This document shows positions 34,321 to 45,637 of a stretch of DNA of 64,000 nt, in pieces. This stretch comes from Pardosa pseudoannulata (lineage: Eukaryota; Arthropoda; Arachnida; Araneae; Lycosidae): contig CM063508.1 in the NCBI GenBank assembly GCA_032207245.1, positions 125,899,728-125,963,727 of the forward strand, written 5' to 3'. Every line of letters begins with the position of its first letter. Within the stretch, counting starts at the first letter, position 1. The position numbers and the translations under genes were made by a program. Below the pieces are notes generated by a model. It was not told the origin of the DNA, did no database searches, and was given only the letters and a program-made list of their open reading frames with translations.

Positions 34321-34365
<45 letters not shown>

Positions 34366-34366
34366 G
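34321..34366. repeat. (CA)n(TA)n microsatellite
   Basis: CA repeats then TA repeats, directly abutting the right end of the Tigger-like element. Confidence 0.95.
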
Positions 34367-34656
34367 TCAGGTTTGATAACGTAAAATTAATAAATTAAGA
34401 GTTTGAGAGCAGAAAACGCAGCGCACTCTTTTAATGAAGGGGCATGAATCTTTAATAACCCATTATAAAAGTTCTTAACGCGTAAAAATTGAGAGAGATC
34501 GTCTTGAGAAAGAGTTGCTGCATGAACCTTCGCTAAGTAGGGCTCCTTTGGTAGACTATGCCCACCAATTAACCGATGCCATATTTTATTAAGATGTGAA
34601 TAAATAATGTTTTAAAAACTTTCTAACTCTTCATTCTTCAGGCATATTATGCCTTG

Positions 34657-34660
<4 letters not shown>
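34366..34660 (+). other. unassigned segment starting TGTCAGGT after (TA)n
   Basis: The block (TA)n-TGTCAGGTTTGATAACG is echoed at 63411 by (TA)n-TGTCAGGTCTAGTTGG. Both are followed within about 120 bp by a (C)TCTTTTA(T/A) stretch. It may be a repeat family, but the similarity fades quickly. Confidence 0.35.
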
Positions 34661-34720
<60 letters not shown>

Positions 34721-34721
34721 C

Positions 34722-34756
<35 letters not shown>

Positions 34757-34780
34757 GGGAGTGTGTGTGTGTGTGTGTGT
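34661..34780. repeat. (GT)n(GA)n(GT)n compound microsatellite
   Basis: Long GT run, interrupted by GC and GAGAGA, then GT again. Confidence 0.97.
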
Positions 34781-34784
34781 TTTC

Positions 34785-35420
34785 AGTCTTTAGACTGACG
34801 AGGTAAATTTTGTGCTCCCCATATGTATGTGTTTAATTCACTTTAGTGTATTTCATAGGGAGAGATTTTTTTTTTCATTCGATTTCCATAGAACGCATTT
34901 CACTGATTTGAATTAGTTCTGAGTTTGACTAACGCTGTTTCCATATAACGCGGTGCGAATTAATTGCGTTATAGGAGGCTTTATCGATAATTTTGGATGC
35001 AGAAAAATAAAGTGAATGGCCTATTGTTTTTTCACCCTCTTCTTATTTTGTCAAGAGAACTTCCGCGAATATAAAAAGTTGCAGCATTAATTGTTTTGTT
35101 TAAAAAATTACTTGAGGTTATGTTTTATCTACGTTTGAAAGTATCTTTTTATTTCGCATCAGTCATCGCCACTGTTTCGAAATCAAACTCATAAAACTAC
35201 TTCCCCGCTGCTTTATTGCCTTTTTATGATTTTTCCTTTTATTATGTACGAGCAGTAATGTTTTACGGGCGTAGGTTATGCGCTTCAAATTAAATCAAAA
35301 TATGAGAGCGTTGTTCTTTAAAGGTATGAGAGTAAGTAGATCGGTAAATAACCAGAATGTTCGGAATTAACCTTAGTTGTTTAATGACTTTAAAGCACTG
35401 CAGTCATTCATCACTTATTA
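34785..35420. other. no gene; possible Tigger-like end remnant
   Basis: At 34944-34972 TATAACGC and GCGTTATA form an 8-bp stem around a 13-bp loop, within CTGTTTCCATATAACGCGG, reminiscent of Tigger terminal repeats. The rest is unremarkable. Confidence 0.35.
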
Positions 35421-35424
35421 TTGA

Positions 35425-35830
35425 AATGTATGATATCGGTAAAATTTATGTAGTAGGTTCTCGTAATTTATCACTAGTTGAAGCACTCAGCATTGATATT
35501 ATCGAAATTTATTGCTAATTGAAGCCCTTAGCGTTGTCCGATCATATGTATAGACAGCTAGATGCATACACACATACACACACATTCATCCATTAATTCC
35601 TTAGAAATTGGATAAAAATATTTATTTCACATTACAAAGTATCAAAATATCAGCATGTCGAAAATGATCCAATTGCTAATTTTCGGTATCGGAGTTCGTG
35701 CCTCCCAATCTCGCTAAATCCCATGATTGTCTTTCAAAATAAGCTTTTAGCAGTACGTCAGATCTCGTTTGCTGTCCTGTAACCTAAAGGAATATGAAGC
35801 TTTCCAAACCTTAAAGGTACCTTAAACGTT
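35425..35830 (+). repeat. about 440-bp tandem duplication containing a SINE relic, copy 1
   Basis: ATCGGTAAAATTTATGTAGTAGG...GCCCTTAGCGTTGTCC...GATAAAAATATTTATTT leads into a family A SINE remnant (35682-35813: TTCGGTATCGGAGTTCGTG ... TTTCCAAACC). The same order recurs at 35880-36250. Confidence 0.82.
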
Positions 35831-35879
35831 GGAAACTTCCATCAACATTAATGAATTTGCTGTTAACATATTGAATTAT

Positions 35880-36250
35880 TTCATATCGATAAAATTTATC
35901 TAGTAGGTGCTTGTCACATTATCGAAATTTACTACTAGTTGAAACCCCGAGCGTTGTCCTAGCAAATGTGTACAGAAAGACAGCGAGCGCTCGCACATAC
36001 TCATTCATTGATACACTCCTCAGAAATTGAATAAAAATATTTATTTTATGTAACAAAATATTAAAATAACACATGTCGAACAATAACCGAATTGCTAAGC
36101 TTATTAGCTGTATTTGGTACCAGAGTTCGTGGCTTCGAATATTGCTAATGCCATGATTGTCTTTCAAAATCTGATCTCAGCAGTACGTCCTGGTCTCTTT
36201 CGATCTCATGTAACCAAAAGGAGTTTGTAGCTCTCCAAATCTAACAAACC
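35880..36250 (+). repeat. about 440-bp tandem duplication containing a SINE relic, copy 2
   Basis: ATCGATAAAATTTATCTAGTAGG...CCCCGAGCGTTGTCC...AATAAAAATATTTATTT and then the SINE remnant (TTTGGTACCAGAGTTCGTGG ... CTCTCCAAATC). The shared flanks show that the SINE was duplicated along with its surroundings rather than inserted twice. Confidence 0.82.
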
Positions 36251-36430
36251 TAAAATATCTCTGATGTTCAACTTACTATCATGACCAAAGGGGCAATGTT
36301 AAGGAATGATATTTACCTAATGGGATGAGCTGTGTAGATTTTAATATTTATTCTTGTTATTTGAAAGCCTCAAAGAATAAGTGTGCAAAATCAGAGGCGT
36401 CTACCACAAACTGTGTGTATTTGTGTAAAA

Positions 36431-36940
36431 TAGGATTTCTCAAAGTTAGTTCCGCGGAAACCTAAGGATCTTCTACAGCCGTCCAGAGATTCTTCACGAA
36501 ATTTATAGATACCTTTGACTCTCTCACTTATTCTCTGAAGCAATACTTTCCTAATGAGCAATACGAAAATTTAAAGAAACAGTTATGAATCGAAAGTTCG
36601 TTTGTCAGAAAAATCCTCCTTCGGAAGTTTGTGAAAAACTTATTGAACTGACATCGGATTGTTGAATATCATCAAGTGATGAAACAGTGTCAGTGTCAGA
36701 ATTCTTGTGTCTTTAAAAAGAAGAATATTCATCATTATTCAAAGAGGCTCTGCCTGTGCTATTACCATTTGCAACGACCTATATTTGCGAAACTGGCTTT
36801 TCTGCATATGCTTTATTAAAAACTTACCACCAGAATATGTTGAATGATGAGCATAATATGAGAATAAATCTTTCTTCATTTCTACCAAACTTTAAAGAAA
36901 TTTATGAAAGTCAAAATCATAGCCACTCATCCCATTGATA
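36431..36940 (+). mobile_element. truncated hAT element of the GCGGAACCCTAGG family
   Basis: The left end TAGGATTTCTCAAAGTTAGTTCCGCGGAAACC matches 3685 and the 39.4-39.8 kb element. It is followed by a decayed transposase 3' end. No right terminal repeat is recognisable before 37.29 kb. Confidence 0.7.
36630..36938 (+). pseudogene. hAT transposase C-terminal relic
   Basis: Frames with stops give VCEKLIELTSDC*, then SVSEF..., then KEEYSSLFKEALPVLLPFA and TTYICETGFSAYALLKTYHQ, ending near SSH. The blocks 'E.LIEL.SD', 'EY..L...ALPVLLPFATTY.CE.GFS' and the terminal His-rich tail follow the order of hAT transposases of the ZBED5/SCAND3 type. In-frame stops after SDC and before KEEY show it is non-functional. 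It is the plus-strand counterpart of the remnant at 28.9-30.0 kb, from a different hAT subfamily. Confidence 0.85.
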
Positions 36941-37292
36941 CTTTTCATCAATGTATAATTTTACTTGTATAATTTCATTAAAAAAATTCTTTCTTTCACG
37001 TCACTTTTTTGGGAGACTTTAGAGGAGTATGAAAATGAACAAATTATTGAGAGTGTACCAGATAATTCACAGCCAAAATACAAACCATTCATTACCTGTC
37101 TGATAGGGTACTTTACAGTTCGGGAAAATTAAAAATTTTACCGATCCCGATAGTGTATTATAGTGTTGCCATTAAACTTTAGTATTTAATTTTTTGAAAC
37201 CGTATTTCAGCGGAAATCAATGACTAGTCGACTTTGTTACGACTGGGACTATCAGCCGCTTTTATTATTTTCGATGGATTACTCTAAAGCAG

Positions 37293-37720
37293 GGTTCCCA
37301 GCAACCTGGAAAGTCAGGGAGTGTCAGGTAATTGCAAAATGATCAAGGAAAATACAGAATAATTATCATAAGTCAGCTAAATTATATACATTTTCTAAAA
37401 GTTAGCGAAAAGTATATGGATTTATTTTTTGTAAATTGCTTGTAATAAGTTTATGTTATGTTTATTTTATAAAAATCAATTTGAAAAGCTCTTAAAATAT
37501 ACTACTTTTAAGTTAATAACACATTTTAATAACTTTACTTTGAAGTTAATGATGCATTTTAATTAATAACGTTACCAATACTGATAATAACTATTATCAC
37601 TTTTAAATTTATTTATATCTTAGCTAATATGTGTGTCATTTGGTCAGGGAGTTTTGTGAGTTTTGGTTAGGGAAGTCAGTGAATTTATCAGACAAGTTTT
37701 TGTGGGAACTTTACAATATA
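37293..37720 (+). mobile_element. hAT-MITE-like element with GGAAAGTCAGGGA repeats
   Basis: CAGGGTTCCCAGCAACCTGGAAAGTCAGGGAGTGTCAGG at the left resembles a hAT terminal repeat. GTCAGGGAGTTTTGTGAG...GGGAAGTCAGTGAA...TTGTGGGAAC at 37650-37710 may be the decayed right end. The target duplication cannot be confirmed. Related motifs are at 24120-24297. Confidence 0.5.
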
Positions 37721-37724
37721 AATA

Positions 37725-38680
37725 TAATTATGTAAAAGTAATTAATATTAGAAGCTAATATTTAAATTATTTTTGAAGACTTTAATTACTAATTATTCGT
37801 ATATTCTTCGTTTATTATTTAAGTGATGGGTACACATTACGTTTTAACCCCATCTGACTCATGGAGTTATGTAGTCTATCTCCTGCTCTATCCGGGATTC
37901 CCCCTTTCCCTTCTTACCATCCCACTCGCTCTTTCTTTCTTTCTCTAGCTCTCCCTCACACAAACATACATTCTTTTGGAACCTAAAAAATTATTTTTGA
38001 TTTTACTGGGAAATACTGTTTTTTTTTAATTGAAATGTTGTGTATACTTCTTAAAACCTTTTTGATTTTAAATTTATTTTTTCTGAAATAATAAACACCA
38101 AGAAATCTGAAGAAGTTTTTCCAGTTCGTACCTTTTTTAAACGTACCTTAGGAATGGCTAAAAAGTGTAAAAGAATAAACCAAACTTAAATTGTTTCTTC
38201 TTTATTGTACGCGAAAAGGAAGGTCAGTTTATTGACGTTTCTTATAGGGCTTGGAACAGTTTATCAGTTTTTCTTAGGTTTGATTAATTCGAAGGAATGA
38301 AGAATTGTTCTGTGCGGAGGAACGTTTATCCGTAAGGTCGCGTGTTCCACGTGAACAATCCTTTGTTTAATATTGATGTTAGAACCGCTTTGTACGAGAT
38401 TTTATCGATGATTTTTTGTACCTTTTGTTTAAGAGAATTTGATTTCACCCATTTAATTGTTTTACTTCTAATTATGGCCGAGATGTCACCGCCATTTTGT
38501 GCATTCAATGTCGTGAGAAGTTATAGAAATTGGTTTCGTTCTCAGATATACGGAATTGTATATTGTTATAATTGGCACAAGTGAGATTGAAGATGGTGCC
38601 ATTCATTCTTCTTACGGTATAATTCTTTCGCAATAAAACCCTTATGAAAAATTTTTTGATTTAATGTCATATAAAGGCGA
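37725..38680. other. no recognised gene
   Basis: 37.9 kb contains a (CTTT)n/(CTCT) pyrimidine stretch. At 38326-38584 open frames exist on both strands over the same bases. Neither shows a domain, and at most one could be coding. A CACGTG E-box occurs at 38349. Confidence 0.35.
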
Positions 38681-38687
38681 TAGTCCG

Positions 38688-39010
38688 AGACATGGTAGCT
38701 CAGTCGACAAAGACAGCGAGCTCATAACTGGAGAGTAGGGAGGAGAGCGTGCGGGTACAATTGATCCAAACATCAGTCTTGCTCATTTATGGCGACTGGG
38801 AATTGTAAAATAAGTTTCTAGTCCAAGTTTCCAAACTCTTGAGATGGCTGGCAAAGCATGGGGTTTTTCTGCTTGGTTCCTGCTTCTAAATTACAAGGAC
38901 CCACTAGATCAAAGTCGCCAAATGAAAGGCGCACACCTTTTTAAGGTTAAGTCAGTCTTTAGTCCTCGTGGTTTCTCTTTGAGTGAACTGCATTGGTCAT
39001 GGACTTCTTT
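38688..39010 (+). mobile_element. tRNA-derived SINE, family B, second copy
   Basis: ATGGTAGCTCAGTCGACAAAG gives the A box and GGTACAATTGATCC a degenerate B box. The body GCTTGGTTCCTGCTTCTAAA...AAGGACCCACT matches 23.2 kb. The 64-codon frame at 38844 is a SINE reading. Confidence 0.7.
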
Positions 39011-39381
39011 GCTATGGACACTCTTTGCCATGGACTAGTCGCATATAGCCACTGAGTTTATTGGATATGATGTAGGCTTTCGTATACTAGGGGGATGAAT
39101 AACAACAAATGTCATTCTTAATGTTGTAGCGATAGGATATGTGAAAATGTATCAGCTGGTGCAAAGATATTAATACGTCATTTCCATTTTCTTGTATACG
39201 TAATATAGGGAAAATACTATAATCGTCGAAAAATTGGATGCCGAAATTTTGCTTGATCTCTATGGTTTGGTCCTCTCTGACTCCGAACATACACATACAC
39301 ATAATTCCAAAAATCATTTTTAGAATTATGTGTATGTGTCTGTCTTTGAACACGATAACTCGAGTACGTTTCCACTTAGAG

Positions 39382-39848
39382 TAATGGTTCTCAAACTTTT
39401 TATCTCACGGAACCTTTTTCTTACCCCATAATATATAGCAACGGAATCTATGAATAAATGTGATTTAAGGAGGAACAAAGGGCCTATTTATCACTGATTA
39501 TACATATAAATACTAAACAACATAAAGTAGCATAAAAATGCAAAGTGACTTGGAAGAAAAAAATTATGAAAGAATACAAGTAAAATGATAGATTGGTGAA
39601 TGTTTCTCCTCTTTATGTGCTGTACTGCTGCGTGTGGTTCGAATTATTTATAATTTCATCGCTTTCCTGTATCCAATTGTTGCTTTCCTGGTGTATTAAA
39701 TATTATTGTATAACAGAAAAGTAAAAATTAGAAAATAAAATTATAAATTTTCTTTAATATTTTGATGATGGTAAAAAGTTTTCCGAGGAATCCCTTTAGG
39801 GTCGTTGCGGAACCCTAGGATTCGCGGAACACACTTTGAGACACATTA
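39382..39848. mobile_element. hAT MITE (467 bp) with near-perfect 8-bp duplication
   Basis: The left end TAATGGTTCTCAAACTTTTT and the right end ACACTTTGAGACACATTA are inverted repeats, with GGAACC motifs just inside both. Flanking ACTTAGAG (39374-39381) and ACTTAAAG (39849-39856) differ at one base. There is no transposase. It belongs with the ends at 3685 and 36431. Confidence 0.88.
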
Positions 39849-39859
39849 ACTTAAAGAAA

Positions 39860-40365
39860 CCAAACTTTAAATACGAACATTATAGCAAAATTATAATTTT
39901 TTATATTTTTGAGTTACTTCTAGCAAACATAAATAGTTATTTGCTTGCTGGTTCTGGGTACTGTCCTGTTTCCGATGCAGTTATTTAAGTTATTAAAATA
40001 ACGTAACTAAAAGACGTGATAGCATTCATATATATATATTTTTTTATAAATAAGAACAAAACCATGGCGAACGAAATAGTTGTTTCTCTTTTTTTATCAA
40101 TAGTATACGATAAAGACCGATGAAGGCTACTTCCGATTTTTTCTTGTAGATAAACTTTAAGGTAGTGTCCTTTTTTGTGATTAAAAGTTATTTACATTTA
40201 TATTACCAAGAAACAGGGTCTGTTCCACTGGCTCAAAAGTAGTACCAAGGCCTGCTCTCTCGAAAGTTGCTGCGGTAATGTGTTGCTCATAGGGAGGTTA
40301 TAAGAAAAGACTGTAGTCTGTCGTTGCTGTGTGCATGCATAATTAATCTCTGGCTGTTTGAATAG
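39860..40365. other. no recognisable feature
   Basis: AT-rich to mixed sequence; no tandem structure, element end or domain-bearing frame. Confidence 0.45.
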
Positions 40366-40369
40366 ACGT

Positions 40370-40890
40370 GTCTTGTTTTTTACCCCTTCCCGTCTTTCCA
40401 TTTCGGATGTAATCTCGAAGTCTCAGCTCTTTTCTGCTCGTCTTCATAGCAGTTTGTGTGAAGTGAGTAGAGGCAGGCAGTGTCTCTTTGCGTCCGAAGT
40501 CGTCAATTCATTGTTCTGCTGTTGGCACTGTCTGCGCGCATAAGGAACCTTGTCCGCATTCGCTTCTGCTGTATGAGTTCTTTTTCTTTTTTTTTTTAAT
40601 GGATCACGCACACACGCTCGGCGTTTCCTCGCTTTTTGCGTGGCTGTCTCTGCTGCACTCTCTCGCGCTCCCGCCCCAGGGAGAAAGACTGACTACTCGG
40701 TCGTGTTTTTGGCCCGTGGCCCAGGTATACTTGTGTGTTTGTGAAGAGAGAAAAAAAAAAGTAGTGGCGTGCCACCAAACGGAAGCGCGGTTCACGGACA
40801 ACCAACCACAACGCCACTGGTTCTCGAAGTGTGCGCCCTGGGGAGACTCGACTTCTTCAAAGCGGGCACCGCGAGATGTTGCGTAATTTT
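40370..40890. promoter_or_regulatory. CpG-enriched region, candidate promoter or leader exon
   Basis: Relative to the surroundings it is rich in CpG and pyrimidines (CCGTCTTTCC, TGCGTCCGAAGTCGTC, TGTCTGCGCGC, CTCTCGCGCTCCCGCC). A possible donor CCCAG|GTATAC lies at about 40725. Overlapping frames on both strands (132, 73 and 65 codons) have no recognised domains. Promoter or 5' leader is an inference from composition. Confidence 0.3.
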
Positions 40891-40894
40891 CGTG

Positions 40895-41215
40895 GATTTT
40901 ATTTATATTTCCAAATGAGTTTCATAGGTCATGACCTTAAGCTCAGCAGGTTCTAACTAATGTTGGAAAAAATCAATGGAAATACTCAATCCCCCCTTTT
41001 CATCAAAGTTGCAGGTTTCATTAGGTTTTTCACCAAAAAGTATTTGAAGGACTTATAACTTTTTTTTTAACTTACGAGGTTCGAACTGGTGCTTTCTTTA
41101 ATACATTAAAATCTGAGAAATTTTTAAAAAGTTAAAAAAAAATCGAAATTTCTTTTATAACGAATCATTTTTCTACAATTAATTCTCCACATATTAATGA
41201 AAAACTATTTTTGAA
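40895..41215. other. no recognisable feature
   Basis: AT-rich, with homopolymer runs. Confidence 0.5.
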
Positions 41216-41229
41216 ACATGAGTTGCAGA

Positions 41230-41230
<1 letters not shown>

Positions 41231-41310
<80 letters not shown>
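41231..41310. repeat. (TA)n microsatellite
   Basis: Pure TA run of about 80 bp, ending TATGTATATGTGTGTG. Confidence 0.96.
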
Positions 41311-41315
<5 letters not shown>

Positions 41316-41956
41316 ATGTGTGTGTCACTTACGCCCCAATTGTATTCTAGAAAGTGATCCAAAGTATAAAAAGGTTGTTAATCCCCGGTTTAACGCTACA
41401 TAATGGGCGAAAAGGAAGACGGTAAGTGAAAGAGGGAAAAAGAACGGAGTACAAATTGTGTATCAAATGAAGGAATAAAATATATTTTGGATTTATGCTT
41501 TTATTCTAGCCTTATACTAATGGTATTGTCTAATCTCACAGACTTTTAAATCTTAATTTGTAAGTTAATTCTCTAATAATTTTTCAAAGAAATCAGACTT
41601 TAATCTAATATTAAAGTTAAAAGTTTAACAGTTATTTATCAGTAATATTGTATAGCATATATTACTGTGCACCTGCAGATAGATTTCTTGCCTACTATCC
41701 AAATCACTGATTTATTATTCCTGTTATTAAACATCTAACAATATGTACAAATCTGAATATTTAAAACTCCCTGCGTGTTTTTTTCTCCCTTCCACTATTT
41801 TTTTCTGTATTCTCCGTTCTTTTCTGTGTATGTGGATTGTTTTTCCACCCTTCTCTCAGAGTGGTGGCAGTTTTTTGCAACTATCTCTCTTCGCTTATCC
41901 TCCTATCCCGCGCTTTTGGCTCCCCTCCAGGGTGTGGAGGTGGAGTGCGTTACCCG

Positions 41957-42838
41957 CCTCCACACATACTCTCTCTCACCATGGATTCCTCTAGAAAATT
42001 CGAATCAGAAGGAGAGAGATCGGGTATACTGCAGTCATATGCAAGTTTAATGGGCAAACGTACATACTTTCTCTCACCATGGATTCCTCTAGAAAATTCG
42101 AATCAGAAGGAGAGAGATCGGGTATATTGCAGTCATAAGCAAGTTTAATGGGAAAACGTACATACTTTTTCTCACCATGGATTCCTCTAGAAAATTTGAA
42201 TCGGGAAAAGAGAGATCGGGTATTCTGCAGTAATACACAAGTTTAATACGCATATCTGCATACTTTCTCTCACCATGGATTCTTCTAGAAAATTTGAATC
42301 GGAAAAAAAAGAAAGATTGGGTATTCTGCAGTAATACACAAGTTTAATACTCATATCTACATACTTTTTATGACCATGAATTTCTATAGAAAATTCGAAT
42401 CAGAAGGAGAGAGATTGGGCATACTGCAATCATATGCAAGTTTAATACGCATATCTACATACTTTCTCTCACCATGGATTCCTCTAGAAAATTTGAATCG
42501 GAAAAAAAGAGAGATCGGGTATTCTGCTGTAATACACAAGTTTAGTACGTATATCTGCATACTTTCTCTCACCAAAGATTCCTCTAGAAAATCTGAATCG
42601 AACAAAAAAAGAGAGATCGGGTATTCTGCAATAATACACAAGTTTAGTACGTATATCTGCATACTTTCTCTCACCAAGGATTCCTCTAGAAAATTTGAAT
42701 CGAAAAAAAAGAGATCGGGTATTGTGCAGTAATACACAAGTTTAATAAGCATATCTGCATACTTTCTCTCACCATGGATTCCTCTAGAAAATTTGAATCG
42801 GAAAAAAAGAGATCGGGTATTCTGCAGTAATATACAAG
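41957..42838. repeat. 98-bp minisatellite, 9 copies, each with CACCATGG
   Basis: CTCACCATGGATTCCTCTAG recurs at 41975, 42073, 42171, 42269, 42370 (altered), 42468, 42568, 42670 and 42768, with spacing 98-102 bp. Each unit continues AAAATT(C/T)GAATC, (A)GAGAGATCGGGTAT(A/T)CTGCAGT and ends ACATACTTTCTCT. The 120- and 168-codon frames across it are repetitive readings (MDSSRKFESEGERSGILQSY on +). Copies on the right have acquired poly-A insertions that change phase. Confidence 0.96.
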
Positions 42839-42844
42839 AAATTT

Positions 42845-43445
42845 TCAATTGTTCATAATGCAGTAGATAAAGGGATAAAGAGTCCAACATGACAGGTGCT
42901 TGCCATGAAACTTGAATAACCCTGGGAATGGAAGGACATTATATTTGATGTGTAATAATTGGAAAAAAAGATACAGTTAATTACACACAATTGAGTTTAC
43001 TGTTAAAATACTGTATTTTAAATTAGAAATGTAGTCTTGTATTCAGATTTTTTTTTAAACTGGGAATTTAAAATATAAGATATTTTTTGGATTAACATTT
43101 ATTCCTCACTTTATTTAAATAAAAATGGGTTACCTATAAAATAAAATTTATTTATGAAATAGCTTTTAAAACACTATTAAAATCTGTGTTCAGAAAAAAA
43201 AATCTTTTAATTTAGTAACTTTTTTTCGCTCTGTAAAGGGTTAATTAAAAAAAAAAACAAAAAACGATTTTATATCGATTATAGATAGGAAAAGATCTGA
43301 AACTACAAACGATTCAATTGTGGTCAGAAAGTTAAATGCGTTTTCAGTGATTGTGTGGAAAGATCAGTTCCGCATTAACCCGTATTACTTATGATAAAAT
43401 TTACCGTAACCAGGTAACTTCCGTAGAAGTCCGCCTTAAAATAGG
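42845..43445. other. no recognisable feature
   Basis: AT-rich; no frames of note. Confidence 0.5.
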
Positions 43446-43460
43446 CACTTAAACCTTAAA

Positions 43461-43560
43461 AATGGTTCCTCTAGAAAACTCGATAAGGAGATAGAGAAAA
43501 ATTGAGATTTGATATTCTGCATTTATAATCGAGTTAAGGCGCATGCATTTCACGTATTTG
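43461..43560. repeat. isolated decayed unit of the 98-bp minisatellite
   Basis: ATGGTTCCTCTAGAAAACTCG...GGAGATAGAGAAA...GATATTCTGCA...CGAGTTAAGGCGCATGCAT follows the order of the 42 kb unit. It lies about 620 bp beyond the array and is clearly older. Confidence 0.65.
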
Positions 43561-43564
43561 AAGT

Positions 43565-44180
43565 GAAGTAAATTTACTTCAGTGAGAGAGGTCATGGGGT
43601 TTAATAAACAAAGCGATTTTGCATCATTGTTGGCATGAAAAATCTGAAACTATGCCAATGGAATTATTCGTGGTCAGAAGAGAGGTTAATAGTATTACCA
43701 GTGACTTATTGTCTTGATTTCAGCTAGTAAAGATCCAATACACACTGTCACTCTCCGTACTATTTGCGATGAAATTGTATCGCAAACAGGAACTTCCGTT
43801 ATGGGGTCCTAAATCTTATAAATGGAAAAATAAATTGTGTACATTTTTAGAGTGTTTTTTTAACACTAGTGAATGATGGGCATATAATTGTGTACTTTAA
43901 AGGTGAAATGATCTTTTTGTTTATATTTATACATTTTTCTTTAAGTTTCTGATAAAAAAATTATTATTTTTTTTACAATTTTAGAAATTCTATAGAACAA
44001 TTAAAATAAAAAAAGTAAACTGTTTTCCTTTTAAGTTAAAATAGTTATTCCGAATACATATTCACTAAAGGAAATCGATGCAGGATGCAAGTGTATCAGA
44101 TTTGATCTATCATAAGTTTCTAAATATTACATAAAGTTATACAAAAATTTGTGAATTATTTAAAATTTTAAGTCTAAGAT
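43565..44180. other. no recognisable feature
   Basis: Mixed to AT-rich sequence; no frame, element end or tandem unit was recognised. Confidence 0.45.
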
Positions 44181-44182
44181 TC

Positions 44183-44213
44183 ATCTGTTATGAAATTTAA
44201 TTTCATAACAGAT
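44183..44213. repeat. perfect 31-bp palindrome (15-bp stem, 1-nt centre)
   Basis: ATCTGTTATGAAATT followed by T and the exact reverse complement. It lies in AT-rich DNA with no flanking gene. Confidence 0.9.
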
Positions 44214-44865
44214 TGTCCGGATTTAATTAGGAATTTATTCATCTTAATTGATTACTGTAAAAAATATAGAACAATTAAAATAAGAAATTAAAACTATGTT
44301 ATATCACTTTCCATAAGATTTTATCTTCAAGATATCCTAAATTTTATTTTGTTTGTATTTGTCTTGCAATCTGTCGTTCGGAATAAAGAGGAAGGTGAAA
44401 CATTTGATTGACGTATGCATATGTGTGTCCATGTATCCATTTAAATATTTTAAAATTTCATCCTTTAAAACTTATTGAAATCACTGAATTAAACACATTC
44501 GTATCTTTTATGTATATATCACAATGAAAGCTTAAAACTGACACAAATGTAGTGTTAAACTAAAAAGATATTTTTTTAATATATTTTGTAACTATTGTTA
44601 TTATCACCATGTAGATTATATTTGACAGATTTTTTTTTAAGATTATTGTTTTGATATTTTTTTCATCTTTTTACATCACAACAAAATAGTTATTTCTTAG
44701 TAATTTTTTTATGTGTATCTAAGTATTTATTCTTTTCTTTTAGGTAAGTTTGATTTTATTTCTTCTGAATTGTGAAATTAACTATCGAAAACTCTGAAAG
44801 AAGGTATGTGTAAAATTGTTTGCTTTTCTGAGTACTTTTTGTATAAACATGTTACAGTTATCTCA

Positions 44866-45132
44866 TTATATATATAATAAAACCCTAGGCTTAATTGGGG
44901 CCTAGGCCTACGGTACCAATCTCCGTTTTCGAACCAAGAGCCCTGGGGTGCGAAGTATATGCCCTGGTTAGGTGATAACCTTATGCGGCAACCCCAATGT
45001 TTAGTTCCCAAGCATGTTTGGTCCTCAGTTGGTCTACCCATTGACGAGATGAAGGGCTGAATCAACCTTGCCCAGCTCGGAGATTGAACCTCGGACCTGT
45101 GTCGTGGAAGCGCTACTCCAACTCCACTGGGC
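44866..45132 (-). mobile_element. tRNA-derived SINE, family C
   Basis: On the minus strand it begins GCCCAGTGGAGTTGGAGTAG, with the B box GAGGTTCAATCTCC and CTGGGC closing the tRNA-like acceptor pairing. A roughly 190-bp body follows (CCTTCATCTCGTCAATGGG...AAACATTGGGGTTGCC...GGCCTAGGCCCC), with a TTTTATTATATATATAAT tail. The 95-codon minus frame here is the SINE body and its flank. It is less AT-rich than its surroundings, as expected of a young insertion. Confidence 0.85.
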
Positions 45133-45389
45133 TTCTATATCATTTTTAGTACCATAAAATTATTCATAGGGTTTTGCCTCAGTATATGGAATGGTGTTGT
45201 TACTAATGCTCTGTATGCAATCTTTTCTTCATTGATATAGATTTAAAATCTTTTCCTTACTCTAACAAATATTTTTCGTTTTTATTTGGTAGCCACATAA
45301 TGCTACTTCAGCAGCTCTTATCACTACGGCAATTGCCTAAGTTTCTTGTGGAACTAAAATGTGAAATCTCAGAAGTTCCAGAGTACTTT

Positions 45390-45500
<111 letters not shown>

Positions 45501-45637
45501 ATTAGACTCTTTAAAATACGGAACGCCTAGAGTTCATGCATATAGGATAAGATTTAGAATTGCGGGTACTTTTAAAGTATTGGAATTAAAAATTGCGTTT
45601 ATTACTGCATGCTGTAGTAAATTTTTAAATCTAAATA

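Noticed and set aside
38326..38584. 60- and 80-codon frames on opposite strands
   Set aside because: They overlap almost completely, have no recognised domain and no paired splice signals.
41365..41421. TATAAAAAGG, then ATGGGCGAAAAGGAAGACG directly before GTAAGTG, resembling a TATA promoter with a tiny first exon
   Set aside because: The signals are suggestive but very short, and no following exon was recognised. Chance occurrence is too likely for a feature call.
42384..42890. 168-codon minus-strand frame with internal repeats
   Set aside because: It is a reading of the 98-102 bp minisatellite. Frames exist on both strands and shift with poly-A indels, so a repeat origin is sufficient.
44778..45065. 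95-codon minus frame with balanced composition
   Set aside because: It lies within the family C SINE and its flank and explains itself as a SINE reading.
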